From Saprospiraceae bacterium (GTDB lineage Bacteria; Bacteroidota; Bacteroidia; Chitinophagales; Saprospiraceae): DNA of 64,000 bases. Below the pieces are notes generated by a model. That model saw only the letters and a list, made by a program, of their open reading frames with translations. It was not told where the DNA came from and did not search any database. A program made the translations under genes and the position numbers. The stretch is from positions 884,501-948,500 of the forward strand of contig JADJXG010000001.1 in the NCBI GenBank assembly GCA_016715965.1. The letters are read 5' to 3'. Below, piece after piece: positions 19,901 to 28,203 of the stretch. Every line of letters begins with the position of its first letter. The stretch's first letter is position 1.

Positions 19901-19973
19901 GAAAACCACACAAGGGGTAAAATGTGCTTCTATTTTAAAATCTGAAAAAATTCCAATGGACTTTAAGAGTTAA
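16911..19973 (+). CDS. exported Asp-box (BNR) beta-propeller protein, sortilin-like
   Basis: A 1020-aa secreted protein. The start at ATG 16911 is preferred over an upstream in-frame ATG because a clean signal peptide begins there (MNSRFLFFLPLLLFG, cut after SDAQ). At least nine Asp-box motifs of the S-x-D-x-G-x-T-W type are visible, for example STDAGKTW (twice), SEDAGENW, SKDQGRNW and TRDGGKTW. They occur between residues about 65 and 660, as in VPS10/sortilin-type ten-bladed propellers. A beta-sandwich region (about 740-860) and a helical, probably coiled-coil tail (about 870-1000) follow. No T9SS sorting domain is present. Databases often call such proteins glycosyl hydrolases, but no sialidase catalytic set is evident. 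It is followed by a terminator at 20003. Confidence 0.85.
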   Translation: MNSRFLFFLPLLLFGLKSDAQTKINSSTFGSIEPRAMGPGTMSGRITAIEGVESDGKTLYIGTAGGGIWKSTNAGASFSPIFDKHCQSIGALAIDQKNPKTIYAGAGESNMRNSVSIGDGMYKSSDEGSNWIKIGLDSTEHISKILLDPSNANILYVAAPGPLWSDSPHRGLYKSTDAGKTWEKILYINPRTGVADIAIDPRNPNIVFATSWEFRRTPYSFESGGKGSALYKSTDAGKTWNKISKGLPTGDFGRIALTLAPSAPDKMLAIVEAKKTGLYISEDAGENWKEQSATFNVVSRPFYFSTLVIDPKDPKRVYRPALSFSYSDDGGYSFTDASNAGGWVHSDHHALWINPNNTNFLVLGTDGGVYISNDRGATFMFCHNLPVGQFYHVAVDTKSPYNIYGGLQDNGSWVGPSARPGGVSNGDWKLLYFGDGFWTVPDPSDPDIVYAEYQGGNMARIDLQTFKNFPIQPFQTNQEDKLRWNWNTPIIVGQKNKKNLYVGAQYLFKSKDQGRNWERISPDLTTNNKKKQNQEDSGGLSVDNTSAENHCTIFTAAESPLDENTIWVGTDDGNVQITRDGGKTWNNTSAAYSQAGIPAQTWISSIEPSKFDVNTAYITLDNHAYGDHQTYLIKTTDGGKSYSRIQSPEFTGFAHKVVEDRINKNLLFLGTETGLFASIDGAASWFRMKSGFPEYSLVRDIQIHPTENALIIGTHGRGIYVYDDISALRNMTPELANQSVYFFPVSERIISDGKYGGGGPYSGGWNAPNPESILPFQYYLKDRMLSGEAKLDIFDEDGKLVQTIPAGKRKGINKVYWNFRMKPPKVAESSTKLDFGAFFAPEVLPGQYKLVLTAGTQVLEQKITLKHVDEKNYTLEDRKLQHEISMKYYRMHEDLARTVEELNQELKTYVDAASKVKNKKNKEQINQYIGQLEKLRGTLVASKHASVFADETKLREEITEAYSKVAQGHQRPSNLMIEREMFLRNKVDTSAKDLKNLKTTQGVKCASILKSEKIPMDFKS

Positions 19974-20446
19974 ATTTCTGTCTTGGTTTACCCGTATTTT
20001 CGAAAGGATCACAAGAGGATAATATCTAATTTGATCCTTTCTTTTTTAGGTCCATTCCCCAATAAAAAGATTCAAAATATCCCTTTCAAATGGCCCGCCA
20101 TAAAATTTTATTTTTTTGATATATACTTTTTATCAACTATTAAACTTCATCTTTGAATATTTTAAACATGGCATAAAAAAAAATGAATGCAATGTGGCTT
20201 TAAAAGAGTGCTCCCTATGGTCAAAGCCATTACTTTTACAGCTCCAAAGCTCAGGCTCAGAGTATCTTGACAAATTCTGGGCGGATAACTAAGAGCAAAT
20301 ACACCTCTCTTATTTTTCTCCGGATTTCCTTTTTGTCACGTACCTGATGCGCTGATTGATGAAGTGTATTCATTTAGGTATTGAAATTAGGATCCTGTTG
20401 AATTCAGTCAGGCTACAAACGGTTTGGCTTTATAAAAACTATAAAT
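19974..20446. other. intergenic region with terminator and start-site hairpin
   Basis: This 473-bp stretch contains the terminator of the propeller gene near its left end. On its right it contains the 5' arm of an inverted repeat that covers the start codon of the adhesin gene. I see nothing supportable between them. Confidence 0.5.
20003..20047 (+). terminator. intrinsic terminator after the propeller gene
   Basis: A perfect 9-bp stem (AAAGGATCA / TGATCCTTT) with a 20-nt loop is followed by CTTTTTT, about 30 nt after the stop codon. Confidence 0.8.
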
Positions 20447-20460
20447 ATGAATTCAGGATC
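20391..20460 (+). repeat. inverted repeat spanning the adhesin start codon
   Basis: GATCCT-GTT-GAATTC (20391-20405) can pair with GAATTCAGGATC (20449-20460), leaving a GTT bulge and a loop of about 43 nt. The right arm overlaps the last base of the ATG at 20447. If it forms in mRNA it would cover the start codon. A regulatory role is inference. Confidence 0.4.
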
Positions 20461-23400
20461 TACCTCCAACCCAATGTCTTGTCTGCTGCCTAAGGGTGCC
20501 AATCAGATATCGGAGTCTATTAAGTTCCGGACAATTTCCTTCTGGTCTTTTATTTTGTACTTCTTTTTATGGACTTTCTCAAGCCAGCAAATAAAAGCAC
20601 AGGGCAACAGCTGCGCCAATGCTTCCGTCCTGACCGCTGGAAATTGCAGTGGCTCCTTTGCATTGGACAATACATTTACGGATTCACGTTGTACCGGAAA
20701 TAGGGCAGCGTGGTTCTCATTTACACCGGCAACAACCGGTATCTATACTTTAACTGCCACTGGTCCTGCTGGTAGAAACCCCAGTATTTTTGTAGCTACT
20801 GCTTGCAATGCACCGGGAACCTGTCACAACAATACGGCTGGAACCGTGGAATCTTCCTCTGTAAGTCTTCAAGCGGGTATTACCTATTTTATCAATGCTG
20901 AAATCACCGGCAACGGAACCATGGTAGACTTTTGTATTTCCAATGTTTGCATCCCTTCGGGAATTAGCATTAGCTGTCCTGGGGATCTGACTGTAGAATG
21001 TGAAATTGATGTTCCTCCAGCCAATCCAAATGGAGTATCATTTACCAGCAATTGTGGAGGTTCTGTGATCCTTGAATCAGAACTCATCAGAGATTCCTCC
21101 TGCCGGGATCGATTTACGATTGAAAGAACCTACGCCCTTAGAATTGGGGGTGTAATTTATGACAGATGCATTCAGGAAATTGAGGTCAACGACAGCATTG
21201 GTCCCAGTATCATTTGTCCTGGACCAGTCACCGTCGTTTGCGCTGGAGATATTCCACAACCCAATATAAACATGGTCATATCCGCGGATCATTGCGGAAA
21301 TACAGGAATTACCAACTCCGTCGAAGGTGACTCCATTATCAATTACATTTGTCCCAACAATTATACCATCATCCGTGAATATCAGGCCACCGATCTCTGT
21401 GGCAATACCCAATCCTGTACACAGACCATTACCATCCATGATCCAATCTTGCCTGTTGCCATTTGTACTTCAAATTTGATTGTCTATCTCGGTTCCGATG
21501 GTCTGGGGCATAGTTTCATTGGTGACTATGATGCCGGTAGCTATGACAATTGCGGAGGTACACTGGAATTTCTGGCCGATGTAGATTTTACCTGCCATGA
21601 CATTGGGGTAAACTTCATTACGCTGACAGTACTGGATGAATGTCACAATTCTTCACAATGTACAACATCAGTAGAGGTCATTGATACTTTTTCAGCGGTC
21701 CTTGTGTGCAGGGATTTTGATGTGAATCTGGCTCCCGGTGAATGTGAAACCATACTGAGTTACAGACCCGACTTGACTGCTGCTTTTTGTGATCAGAATC
21801 CTTATTTGACCACCTTAGATTCCAATACCTATGTCCTCGATGAACCCCTTGGGATTGGTGATCATACTGTATGTTACATCGTCACCGATGAAAACGGAAA
21901 TACAAGCACCTGCTGTTCACAAATCAGGGTCATCGAATTTCAAAATCCAATCCGCGAGTTAGCGTGCAAAGGACAAATACAAATCAGTCTGGATGACAGC
22001 TGCCAAGCTACGGTAACCGCTGAATGGATCCTTGCAGGAGGTCCTTATGGTTGTTACAACAGTTATATTGTTCAGATTCAACTTTGGAATGGTGGTCCTT
22101 TCATCGATCGCGATCCCAATAAACCAGGCGTGCAACTGGACCGCAGAGACATCGGGAAAGAACTAAAAATAACCATCACAGATCCCCGCACCGGCAATAG
22201 TTGTTGGGGTAAGGCGACTGTTGAAGACAAACTTCCGCCCATTCTCATCTGCCCGGCAGATGCCATGTTTAGTTGTGAGACTTTGCCAATTCCTGCCAAT
22301 ACGGGAATACCGGTTGTAGAGGAAGGGTGTGGTAACTATACCTTAAATTATCATGACATAGTCACAAGAGGTTCCTGCTTGCAAATGTATCAATCCATCA
22401 TCACAAGAATTTGGACTGTTGAAGATGATTATGGCAATAAAGATACTTGCATACAAACCATCACCATTTTAAATGGAGATCTCGGTATGGTCAGTCTTCC
22501 TCCTGATTTTGATGACAACGATAAACCCACCCTTTCTTGTGATGAAAGAATAGATCGAAATAAAAATATACAAACTCACTTAAGTGCATGGCCACAATGC
22601 GTTGATGGATATTTACTGGATTCTGCTTACTGGCTTGCCAATCCAGGTCTTGCTGACGTCTATGGCCAACGCCGATTGCCCAGGGTACTCGGCTGGAACG
22701 ATATTTCAAATCCTTCTGATCCCCATTTCGGCCACCCCAATCCGGATCCTGTGTATTACCCATCTCATCCAGTTTGGACTTCTGCCAACAACGCCTGCTG
22801 GGGACCCAATACGCATGTGATGTGGTTGGGCACCGGACGGCCTGCTGCCGGCAATTGTCAAAACATCGCTACATCCTATCAAGACCTTATTTTTGACATC
22901 ACAGGTGGACATTGCGAACCCGGAAGTTCAGGATGTTATAAAATATTGAGAAGGTGGACCCTGATCGATTGGTGTTCCGGAGAAATCAGAACGCACGATC
23001 AAACAATTAAAATATTGGATCTCGAAGGACCTGAAGTCGTTTATCCAAATCAACTGGATGTATCCATGGATCCTTGGGTTTGTACTGGAAGATGGGACGT
23101 GGCTGTGCCTTGGCTAATTGATAACTGCAGTCCTCAAATTGAGTACACGGTCGAAGTAGAAGATGGTACGGTCCTGGGCAATAGTCAGACCGGAATCGTT
23201 GTCGTCAATCTACCGGAGGGATGGCAGAAAGCATGGATCATCGCCCTGGACTGCTGCGGAAACGAAACCAGACATGAGATTGATCTGCATGTCTACGACT
23301 TTACTCCACCTCAGGCCATCTGCCAAACCAAAACAGTGGTTACCTTGCTTCCAAGTGCCGACAAAGGTGGTTCTATCACCAAAATTTTTGCAAAATCTTT

Positions 23401-26400
23401 TGATGACCGATCTTTTGACAATTGTGCAGAAGAGGTGTATTTCAAAGTCATCCGAATGGATGATTTACTGGGAACTTTGCATGGATCTCTTAATGACAAT
23501 ACCAATCATTGTGGTGGTGCCAATGGAGATGATGATCCTAACATCGTTGGAAATCAAATTTTCTTTGACGATGAAGTCAAATTCTGTTGCAATGATCTGG
23601 GCATCGATGTGATGGTTGTATTTAGGGTCTTTGATGTTTTTCCTGGGGAAGGTCCTGTTTACCCGGACAGATTAAAACCTGGCGGTGACTTGTATGGCAG
23701 ATACAGTGATTGCATGGTACAGGTGGTTGTTCAGGACAAAGCCACACCGGTTATTGTCCCGCCTTCAGATGTGGTGGTCAGCTGTGATTTTTGGTTTGAC
23801 ATCGATGATTTGGACGACATCAACAATACCGTATTCGGTACCATCTCGCCTGATGCAGCCTGGAGAAATCCGGTGGTCACAACGGACAAAGTTTGCGAAG
23901 CTTATTGTACTTACAATCCCACAACCAAATATCCGGGCGCTCAAGCCGGCACAGTGGGGAGACTTGCTTGCGATCATTATATCAATCGCTTTGATGCTGC
24001 ACATCCCTATCGTACCTATGAATTGAAATGGGGATTTGATGGATATATTCTAAGTGCCTGCGGCAGCACTCCAACTGTATCAGTGATTGATCAGCGAGAG
24101 TGCGGACAAGGAAGAATACAAAGAATATTTTCGGTACCAGGACCCAATGGCACCGTGGTATCTGCCACTCAAAATATTTGGGTAGTCAATTGCAGACCCT
24201 TCCGCGTGGACTATGAATATTGCAATGATACAACCAAATCAGACATTGTATGGCCAACAGGTATCTGTGATCACAAGGTCATAGAACTCACTGGTTGTAA
24301 TGCAGACATCAGTCCTGACAATCCTCTTCTTGGCAGACCAAGAGTTGTTAATCGCGGCAAAGACCATTGCTCATTGGTGGCGATCATTTACAAGGATGAA
24401 ATTTATTATACCGAAGAGAGCTCATGTTTCAAAGTGTTCAGAAAATGGTCTGTCATCGACTGGTGTCAATACGATCCAAACAACAATCCCAATGTCGGTA
24501 GATGGGAAAAAGTCCAGGTCATTAAAGTACATGATTTGACAGCCCCTGATGTAACATGCAACATGGGTCCTTGCGAACCCGCTTCAAAAGACAGCATCAC
24601 CGGAATCTGCGAAGGCCACATTAGCCTTACAGCCAATGCAACCGATTTTTGCACGCCTTCAGATTGGCTAATCTGGGAATACAAAATTGACTTGTACAAT
24701 GATGGTGTAGGAATCCATGGCGGTTATGATTACAGAGTGGGGTCATTAAAGAAAACTGAATTTGATGCAGGCATACAAGCCCGATACAAATACAATCCAA
24801 ATGCAGATTTTCCAGGCAATCCGTTTGATGCAAGTGGAGTCTATCCCATCGGAGTACATAAGATCAGCTGGTTTGTCGAAGACGGTTGTGGAAACATTGG
24901 AGTTTGCACCAAATTATTTGAGATCGAAGATTGCAAAGCCCCTACTCCGGTATGTCTCACGGGTATCGTGACTGTTCCGATGCCTTCCACAGGTTGTATC
25001 GATGTGTGGGCATCTGATCTGAATGCATATAGTTATGACAACTGTACACCGTCTGATAAACTGAAATTCTATTTTGATGGGGATACCAGTAAAAGAGCAT
25101 TCACAATATGTTGCGAAGACTTCGTCCGAGAAAAAATCAACGATGAAATGGTCATAGACGTCATCGTTTGGGTAGAAGACGAAGAAGGCAACAGGGATTA
25201 TTGCAAAACTCTGGTGATCATTCAAGACAATCTGAATACCTGTCCCAATGTTGGAACGGCCAAAGGCAGGGTATCTGGCTTGATCAAAACAGCTGGAGGG
25301 GAAGAAGCCTCACCGGTTGAAATGAGCTTGTACAACAAGGGACAGCTGATCCGCCAGATGAAAGGAAGTCCTTATGCATTCTCTGATTTGGATCTGGATG
25401 AGATGTATCAAATCATTCCTGCACGAAATGATGAAAACATCAATGGTGTCTCCACACAAGACATTGTTAGAATACAAAAGCATATTCTTGGACAATCTTA
25501 CCTCGAAGATCCATACAAACTGATCGCTGCTGACGTCAACAAGACCAGTACCATCACAGCTTCGGATATATCAGAAATCCGCAAACTGATTCTGGGTGTG
25601 ACCGAAGGATTTTCCAAAACCAACAGTTGGACTTTTGTTCCTGGCAATTACTCCTTTGCCAATCCAAAACATCCTTTTGATGCACCTGATTTTCACGAAT
25701 TCATGCTGAATGATTCCAAATCTGATCTTGATTTTGTAGCCATCAAGATGGGAGACGTCACCGGTGATGCCTTGGCGAGAACTTTGACAAAATCAGAAAG
25801 CAGAAATCGTTCTGAATTAAAACTGACAGCTCATAAAATAAACACACACAAAGATCAGCAGGATAAATTGCAGTTTGGCTTGCGCGCGATGGAATTCAAT
25901 CAAATAACAGGAATGCAATTTACCTTAAGATTTGATCCAACTGAATTACAATTTGAAGGAATTCAATCGGGTTCCCTTGAAATTTCGGAATCAAATTACA
26001 ACGCTTATAATCTAAAACGAGGTTTAATCACTTTCAGTTGGAATAGCCCGAATGTGCAGCATGGTACAACGGCAAATAAAACGGATGATCTTTTTGTGGT
26101 CACATTTGGTAAATTGAGGGACAAAGTTCAGATTCCATTCCAATTGAACAATGATAAAACAATTGCGGAGGCCTACAATGTCAATCAGCAAATTTTCAAA
26201 ATTGGTTTAGAATTTGTCGATCCTTCGATGGTCAGCGAGTTTGAATTTAAATTGTTCCAGAACGAACCAAATCCTTTCAACGAGTCCACCGAAATCAGGT
26301 TCATCCTCCCAGATGCCGGAACTGTGAAACTCAGTTTCTATGATGTTCTTGGTAAAGTCATTCGAGTGTATGATTTAGATGGTCAAAAAGGATTTAACTC

Positions 26401-26518
26401 AAAAATCATCCACCGGAGTGAAATCAATGCTACAGGAATTATTTACTATCAGCTGGATGCTGAGTCTCCGGGAGCTGCCCACACAGCTACCGGTAAAATG
26501 ATGCTCCTTCAGGAATAA
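20447..26518 (+). CDS. giant HYR-like adhesin with dockerin, cohesin-like and T9SS domains
   Basis: A 2023-aa cell-surface protein. A polar 27-residue n-region precedes the signal helix (about 28-51, cut near KAQG). Residues about 55-170 look like a pre-peptidase/PPC-type sandwich. Residues about 175-1600 are many Cys-rich HYR-like modules, each with strands of the ICPGDLTVEC kind and DNC/CGN turns. Residues about 1605-1710 hold a CNA-B-like strand region and two dockerin-type Ca2+ repeats ending in IQKHILG and IRKLILG. About 1800-1910 resembles a cohesin fold (GMQFTLRFDPTELQFEG). The last 85 residues are a T9SS type A sorting domain (QNEPNPFNESTEIRF to the end). It is exported by Sec, crosses the outer membrane through T9SS and is anchored outside, probably as an adhesin. 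An alternative start is Met10 (20474). A terminator follows at once. Confidence 0.88.
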   Translation: MNSGSTSNPMSCLLPKGANQISESIKFRTISFWSFILYFFLWTFSSQQIKAQGNSCANASVLTAGNCSGSFALDNTFTDSRCTGNRAAWFSFTPATTGIYTLTATGPAGRNPSIFVATACNAPGTCHNNTAGTVESSSVSLQAGITYFINAEITGNGTMVDFCISNVCIPSGISISCPGDLTVECEIDVPPANPNGVSFTSNCGGSVILESELIRDSSCRDRFTIERTYALRIGGVIYDRCIQEIEVNDSIGPSIICPGPVTVVCAGDIPQPNINMVISADHCGNTGITNSVEGDSIINYICPNNYTIIREYQATDLCGNTQSCTQTITIHDPILPVAICTSNLIVYLGSDGLGHSFIGDYDAGSYDNCGGTLEFLADVDFTCHDIGVNFITLTVLDECHNSSQCTTSVEVIDTFSAVLVCRDFDVNLAPGECETILSYRPDLTAAFCDQNPYLTTLDSNTYVLDEPLGIGDHTVCYIVTDENGNTSTCCSQIRVIEFQNPIRELACKGQIQISLDDSCQATVTAEWILAGGPYGCYNSYIVQIQLWNGGPFIDRDPNKPGVQLDRRDIGKELKITITDPRTGNSCWGKATVEDKLPPILICPADAMFSCETLPIPANTGIPVVEEGCGNYTLNYHDIVTRGSCLQMYQSIITRIWTVEDDYGNKDTCIQTITILNGDLGMVSLPPDFDDNDKPTLSCDERIDRNKNIQTHLSAWPQCVDGYLLDSAYWLANPGLADVYGQRRLPRVLGWNDISNPSDPHFGHPNPDPVYYPSHPVWTSANNACWGPNTHVMWLGTGRPAAGNCQNIATSYQDLIFDITGGHCEPGSSGCYKILRRWTLIDWCSGEIRTHDQTIKILDLEGPEVVYPNQLDVSMDPWVCTGRWDVAVPWLIDNCSPQIEYTVEVEDGTVLGNSQTGIVVVNLPEGWQKAWIIALDCCGNETRHEIDLHVYDFTPPQAICQTKTVVTLLPSADKGGSITKIFAKSFDDRSFDNCAEEVYFKVIRMDDLLGTLHGSLNDNTNHCGGANGDDDPNIVGNQIFFDDEVKFCCNDLGIDVMVVFRVFDVFPGEGPVYPDRLKPGGDLYGRYSDCMVQVVVQDKATPVIVPPSDVVVSCDFWFDIDDLDDINNTVFGTISPDAAWRNPVVTTDKVCEAYCTYNPTTKYPGAQAGTVGRLACDHYINRFDAAHPYRTYELKWGFDGYILSACGSTPTVSVIDQRECGQGRIQRIFSVPGPNGTVVSATQNIWVVNCRPFRVDYEYCNDTTKSDIVWPTGICDHKVIELTGCNADISPDNPLLGRPRVVNRGKDHCSLVAIIYKDEIYYTEESSCFKVFRKWSVIDWCQYDPNNNPNVGRWEKVQVIKVHDLTAPDVTCNMGPCEPASKDSITGICEGHISLTANATDFCTPSDWLIWEYKIDLYNDGVGIHGGYDYRVGSLKKTEFDAGIQARYKYNPNADFPGNPFDASGVYPIGVHKISWFVEDGCGNIGVCTKLFEIEDCKAPTPVCLTGIVTVPMPSTGCIDVWASDLNAYSYDNCTPSDKLKFYFDGDTSKRAFTICCEDFVREKINDEMVIDVIVWVEDEEGNRDYCKTLVIIQDNLNTCPNVGTAKGRVSGLIKTAGGEEASPVEMSLYNKGQLIRQMKGSPYAFSDLDLDEMYQIIPARNDENINGVSTQDIVRIQKHILGQSYLEDPYKLIAADVNKTSTITASDISEIRKLILGVTEGFSKTNSWTFVPGNYSFANPKHPFDAPDFHEFMLNDSKSDLDFVAIKMGDVTGDALARTLTKSESRNRSELKLTAHKINTHKDQQDKLQFGLRAMEFNQITGMQFTLRFDPTELQFEGIQSGSLEISESNYNAYNLKRGLITFSWNSPNVQHGTTANKTDDLFVVTFGKLRDKVQIPFQLNNDKTIAEAYNVNQQIFKIGLEFVDPSMVSEFEFKLFQNEPNPFNESTEIRFILPDAGTVKLSFYDVLGKVIRVYDLDGQKGFNSKIIHRSEINATGIIYYQLDAESPGAAHTATGKMMLLQE

Positions 26519-26901
26519 TCCCACCCAATCTATCATCCCATTTTAACATATATCCGTTGGTGAAGAAATTCACCAGCGGATTTTTTTATTGATCCCACGA
26601 GCCTGATCCAAGTTTGAATCATCTTTTAAAGGTTTTTTGAACCCTTTGTCATTTAGTTGGATCTTTATGTTGTAAGTGAGCGTCACCAAGACACTCTACC
26701 TAGATAAATATGGGCAAAAGTCTGGCAAAGCAGTTTGCAAATTGGAAAGAAATAAATTCAAATGTTTAACGCCAGGTTGAAAAAACCCAATTTAGCATTA
26801 ATTCTTGTCTGACCTTCTATTTGCTTATTTTGAGTAGGTATCTTCGAAGTATTATTTTTTCGTCAATGAGAAAAAATTGAGTATCAACTTTCCATAAAAT
26901 T
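26519..26901. other. intergenic region between convergent genes
   Basis: The left part holds the adhesin terminator. The remaining 310 bp are AT-rich with no ORF or RNA gene I can support; no clear terminator serves birA from the other side. Confidence 0.5.
26552..26588 (+). terminator. intrinsic terminator of the adhesin gene
   Basis: A 13-bp imperfect stem (ATCCGTTGGTGAA / TTCACCAGCGGAT) with a GAAA tetraloop is followed by TTTTTTATT. Confidence 0.9.
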
Positions 26902-27660
26902 TCACTTCCACTCCCACTGCAATTCTACAAAATGATGTTTACTAAATACTCCTTCTTTCTCCAGCACCAACATTCCATTTTCATCCACACACTTTATCAT
27001 CGCCTCCCAAATTTCCTGATTCTCTTTTTTAAATCTTCCTATTTCATTTCGCATGAACAATTGTTGGTTGTACAAAAACAACAATTCCTCCTGCTTTCCA
27101 TTTTTAATCAAATCCAAATATTTTTGTAAAATAGTTCTGAGTTGAATGGCTATTTCCAGAATGGGAAATTCTCGATTGCTCTGATTAAAAATGGAGGTCG
27201 CACAAAACTCAGAAGGAAAATTCCTTTGATTGATATTCAAACCAATTCCAAATACAGAAAACTGAAGTTGTTGTCCTTTGAGCACATTTTGAATCAAAAT
27301 ACCCGCAATCTTTTTGTTGTCCACCAACAAATCGTTTGGCCATTTTATCCGGACTTCCTTCATTGACAATGCGTGGAGCAAATCTACGATGGCCAGAGAG
27401 ACCGCCAAATGCAATCCAAATAGGCGCTCCAGCCTCAAAAAGCGACTGTCAAATACATAACTGACAAGAAGGTTTTTTCCAGGCGCACTTTCCCATTTTC
27501 TGCCATATTGTCCTTTACCACCTGTCTGTAAGTCAGCAAAAACAAAAAAACCGTCTTCAGGTATGGTTTTTGACAGATATTCCAATGCAAAATCATTGGT
27601 GGACTCCAATGTTAAGAAATGAAGATAATTGTTGTCGATATTTGGATATTTCAATGACAT
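26902..27660 (-). CDS. birA: biotin--[acetyl-CoA carboxylase] ligase
   Basis: It attaches biotin to the carrier protein of acetyl-CoA carboxylase through biotinyl-AMP. The 252-aa protein holds the catalytic domain only: GGKGQYGRKWESAPGKNL is the biotin-binding glycine-rich segment and KWPNDLLVDNKKIAGIL carries the catalytic Lys and the adenylation motif. A short C-terminal SH3-like part follows. The N-terminal helix-turn-helix of E. coli BirA is absent, so it is not a DNA-binding repressor. It is divergent from rsfS; the order birA, rsfS, ftsH is common in Bacteroidota. Confidence 0.96.
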   Translation of the reverse strand: MSLKYPNIDNNYLHFLTLESTNDFALEYLSKTIPEDGFFVFADLQTGGKGQYGRKWESAPGKNLLVSYVFDSRFLRLERLFGLHLAVSLAIVDLLHALSMKEVRIKWPNDLLVDNKKIAGILIQNVLKGQQLQFSVFGIGLNINQRNFPSEFCATSIFNQSNREFPILEIAIQLRTILQKYLDLIKNGKQEELLFLYNQQLFMRNEIGRFKKENQEIWEAMIKCVDENGMLVLEKEGVFSKHHFVELQWEWK

Positions 27661-27672
27661 ATTATAACTTTG
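27641..27672 (+). promoter_or_regulatory. rsfS promoter (TTTG-N20-TAACTTTG)
   Basis: A TTTG -33 element at 27641 and an exact TAnnTTTG -7 element at 27665-27672 are separated by 20 nt, the best promoter match for a protein gene in the window. It overlaps the first codons of birA on the other strand. The expected transcript would start near 27677. Confidence 0.7.
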
Positions 27673-27707
27673 CCTAATGTATTAAATGACCTATTAAATT
27701 CTAAATT

Positions 27708-28097
27708 CTGGTACAGACACAAACTAAATCCAAACCCCAAACAATCACTGAAAAAGCTTTCCTGGACCTCATCGTTGACGCCATACAGGATATCAAAGGT
27801 AAAGAAATCGTAATCATCGACCTGACCCGCATCCCGGATGCACCGGCAAAGTATTTTATCATTTGCGAAGGAGAAAGCAGTACCCAAATTAAAGCCATCG
27901 CCCATAATGTACAACGAAGGGTCAAAGAAGAAACTGATTACAGGGCAAGTCATGTAGAGGGCGAGATTGGTGCCAAATGGGTGTTGGTGGACTTTTTTGA
28001 TGTGCTGGTTCATGTCTTTGACAAATCCACAAGGCAGTATTACGATCTCGAAGAGCTTTGGAGTGACGGAAAATTCAAAGAAATAAAAAATATTTAA
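27708..28097 (+). CDS. rsfS: ribosome silencing factor RsfS, non-standard start codon
   Basis: RsfS (Iojap/YbeB family) binds ribosomal protein uL14 and blocks subunit joining when cells starve. The 129-codon frame carries the family core: DLTRIPDAPAKYFIICEGES, the basic helix QRRVKEE, the HVEGEIGAKWVLVDFFDVLVH-like strand pair and the closing YYDLEELW. No ATG, GTG or TTG is available. An in-frame TAA lies at 27702-27704, leaving only ATT (27705) or CTG (27708) before the conserved region. I give CTG as the start, but ATT is equally possible. Two tiny ORFs (ATG-TAT-TAA, ATG-ACC-TAT-TAA at 27677-27697) precede it. A sequencing indel is the main alternative. The product is certain; the start is not. 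Confidence 0.88.
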   Translation: MVQTQTKSKPQTITEKAFLDLIVDAIQDIKGKEIVIIDLTRIPDAPAKYFIICEGESSTQIKAIAHNVQRRVKEETDYRASHVEGEIGAKWVLVDFFDVLVHVFDKSTRQYYDLEELWSDGKFKEIKNI

Positions 28098-28203
28098 GAA
28101 TTTATTTTATGCCATCGATCATCAGAAAGTAACCTTTTTGGGCGATTTGGCGTTTTATTCATTCACAAAGAGGAACCATCCCTAAAAATAAAATAGTTTC
28201 TAC

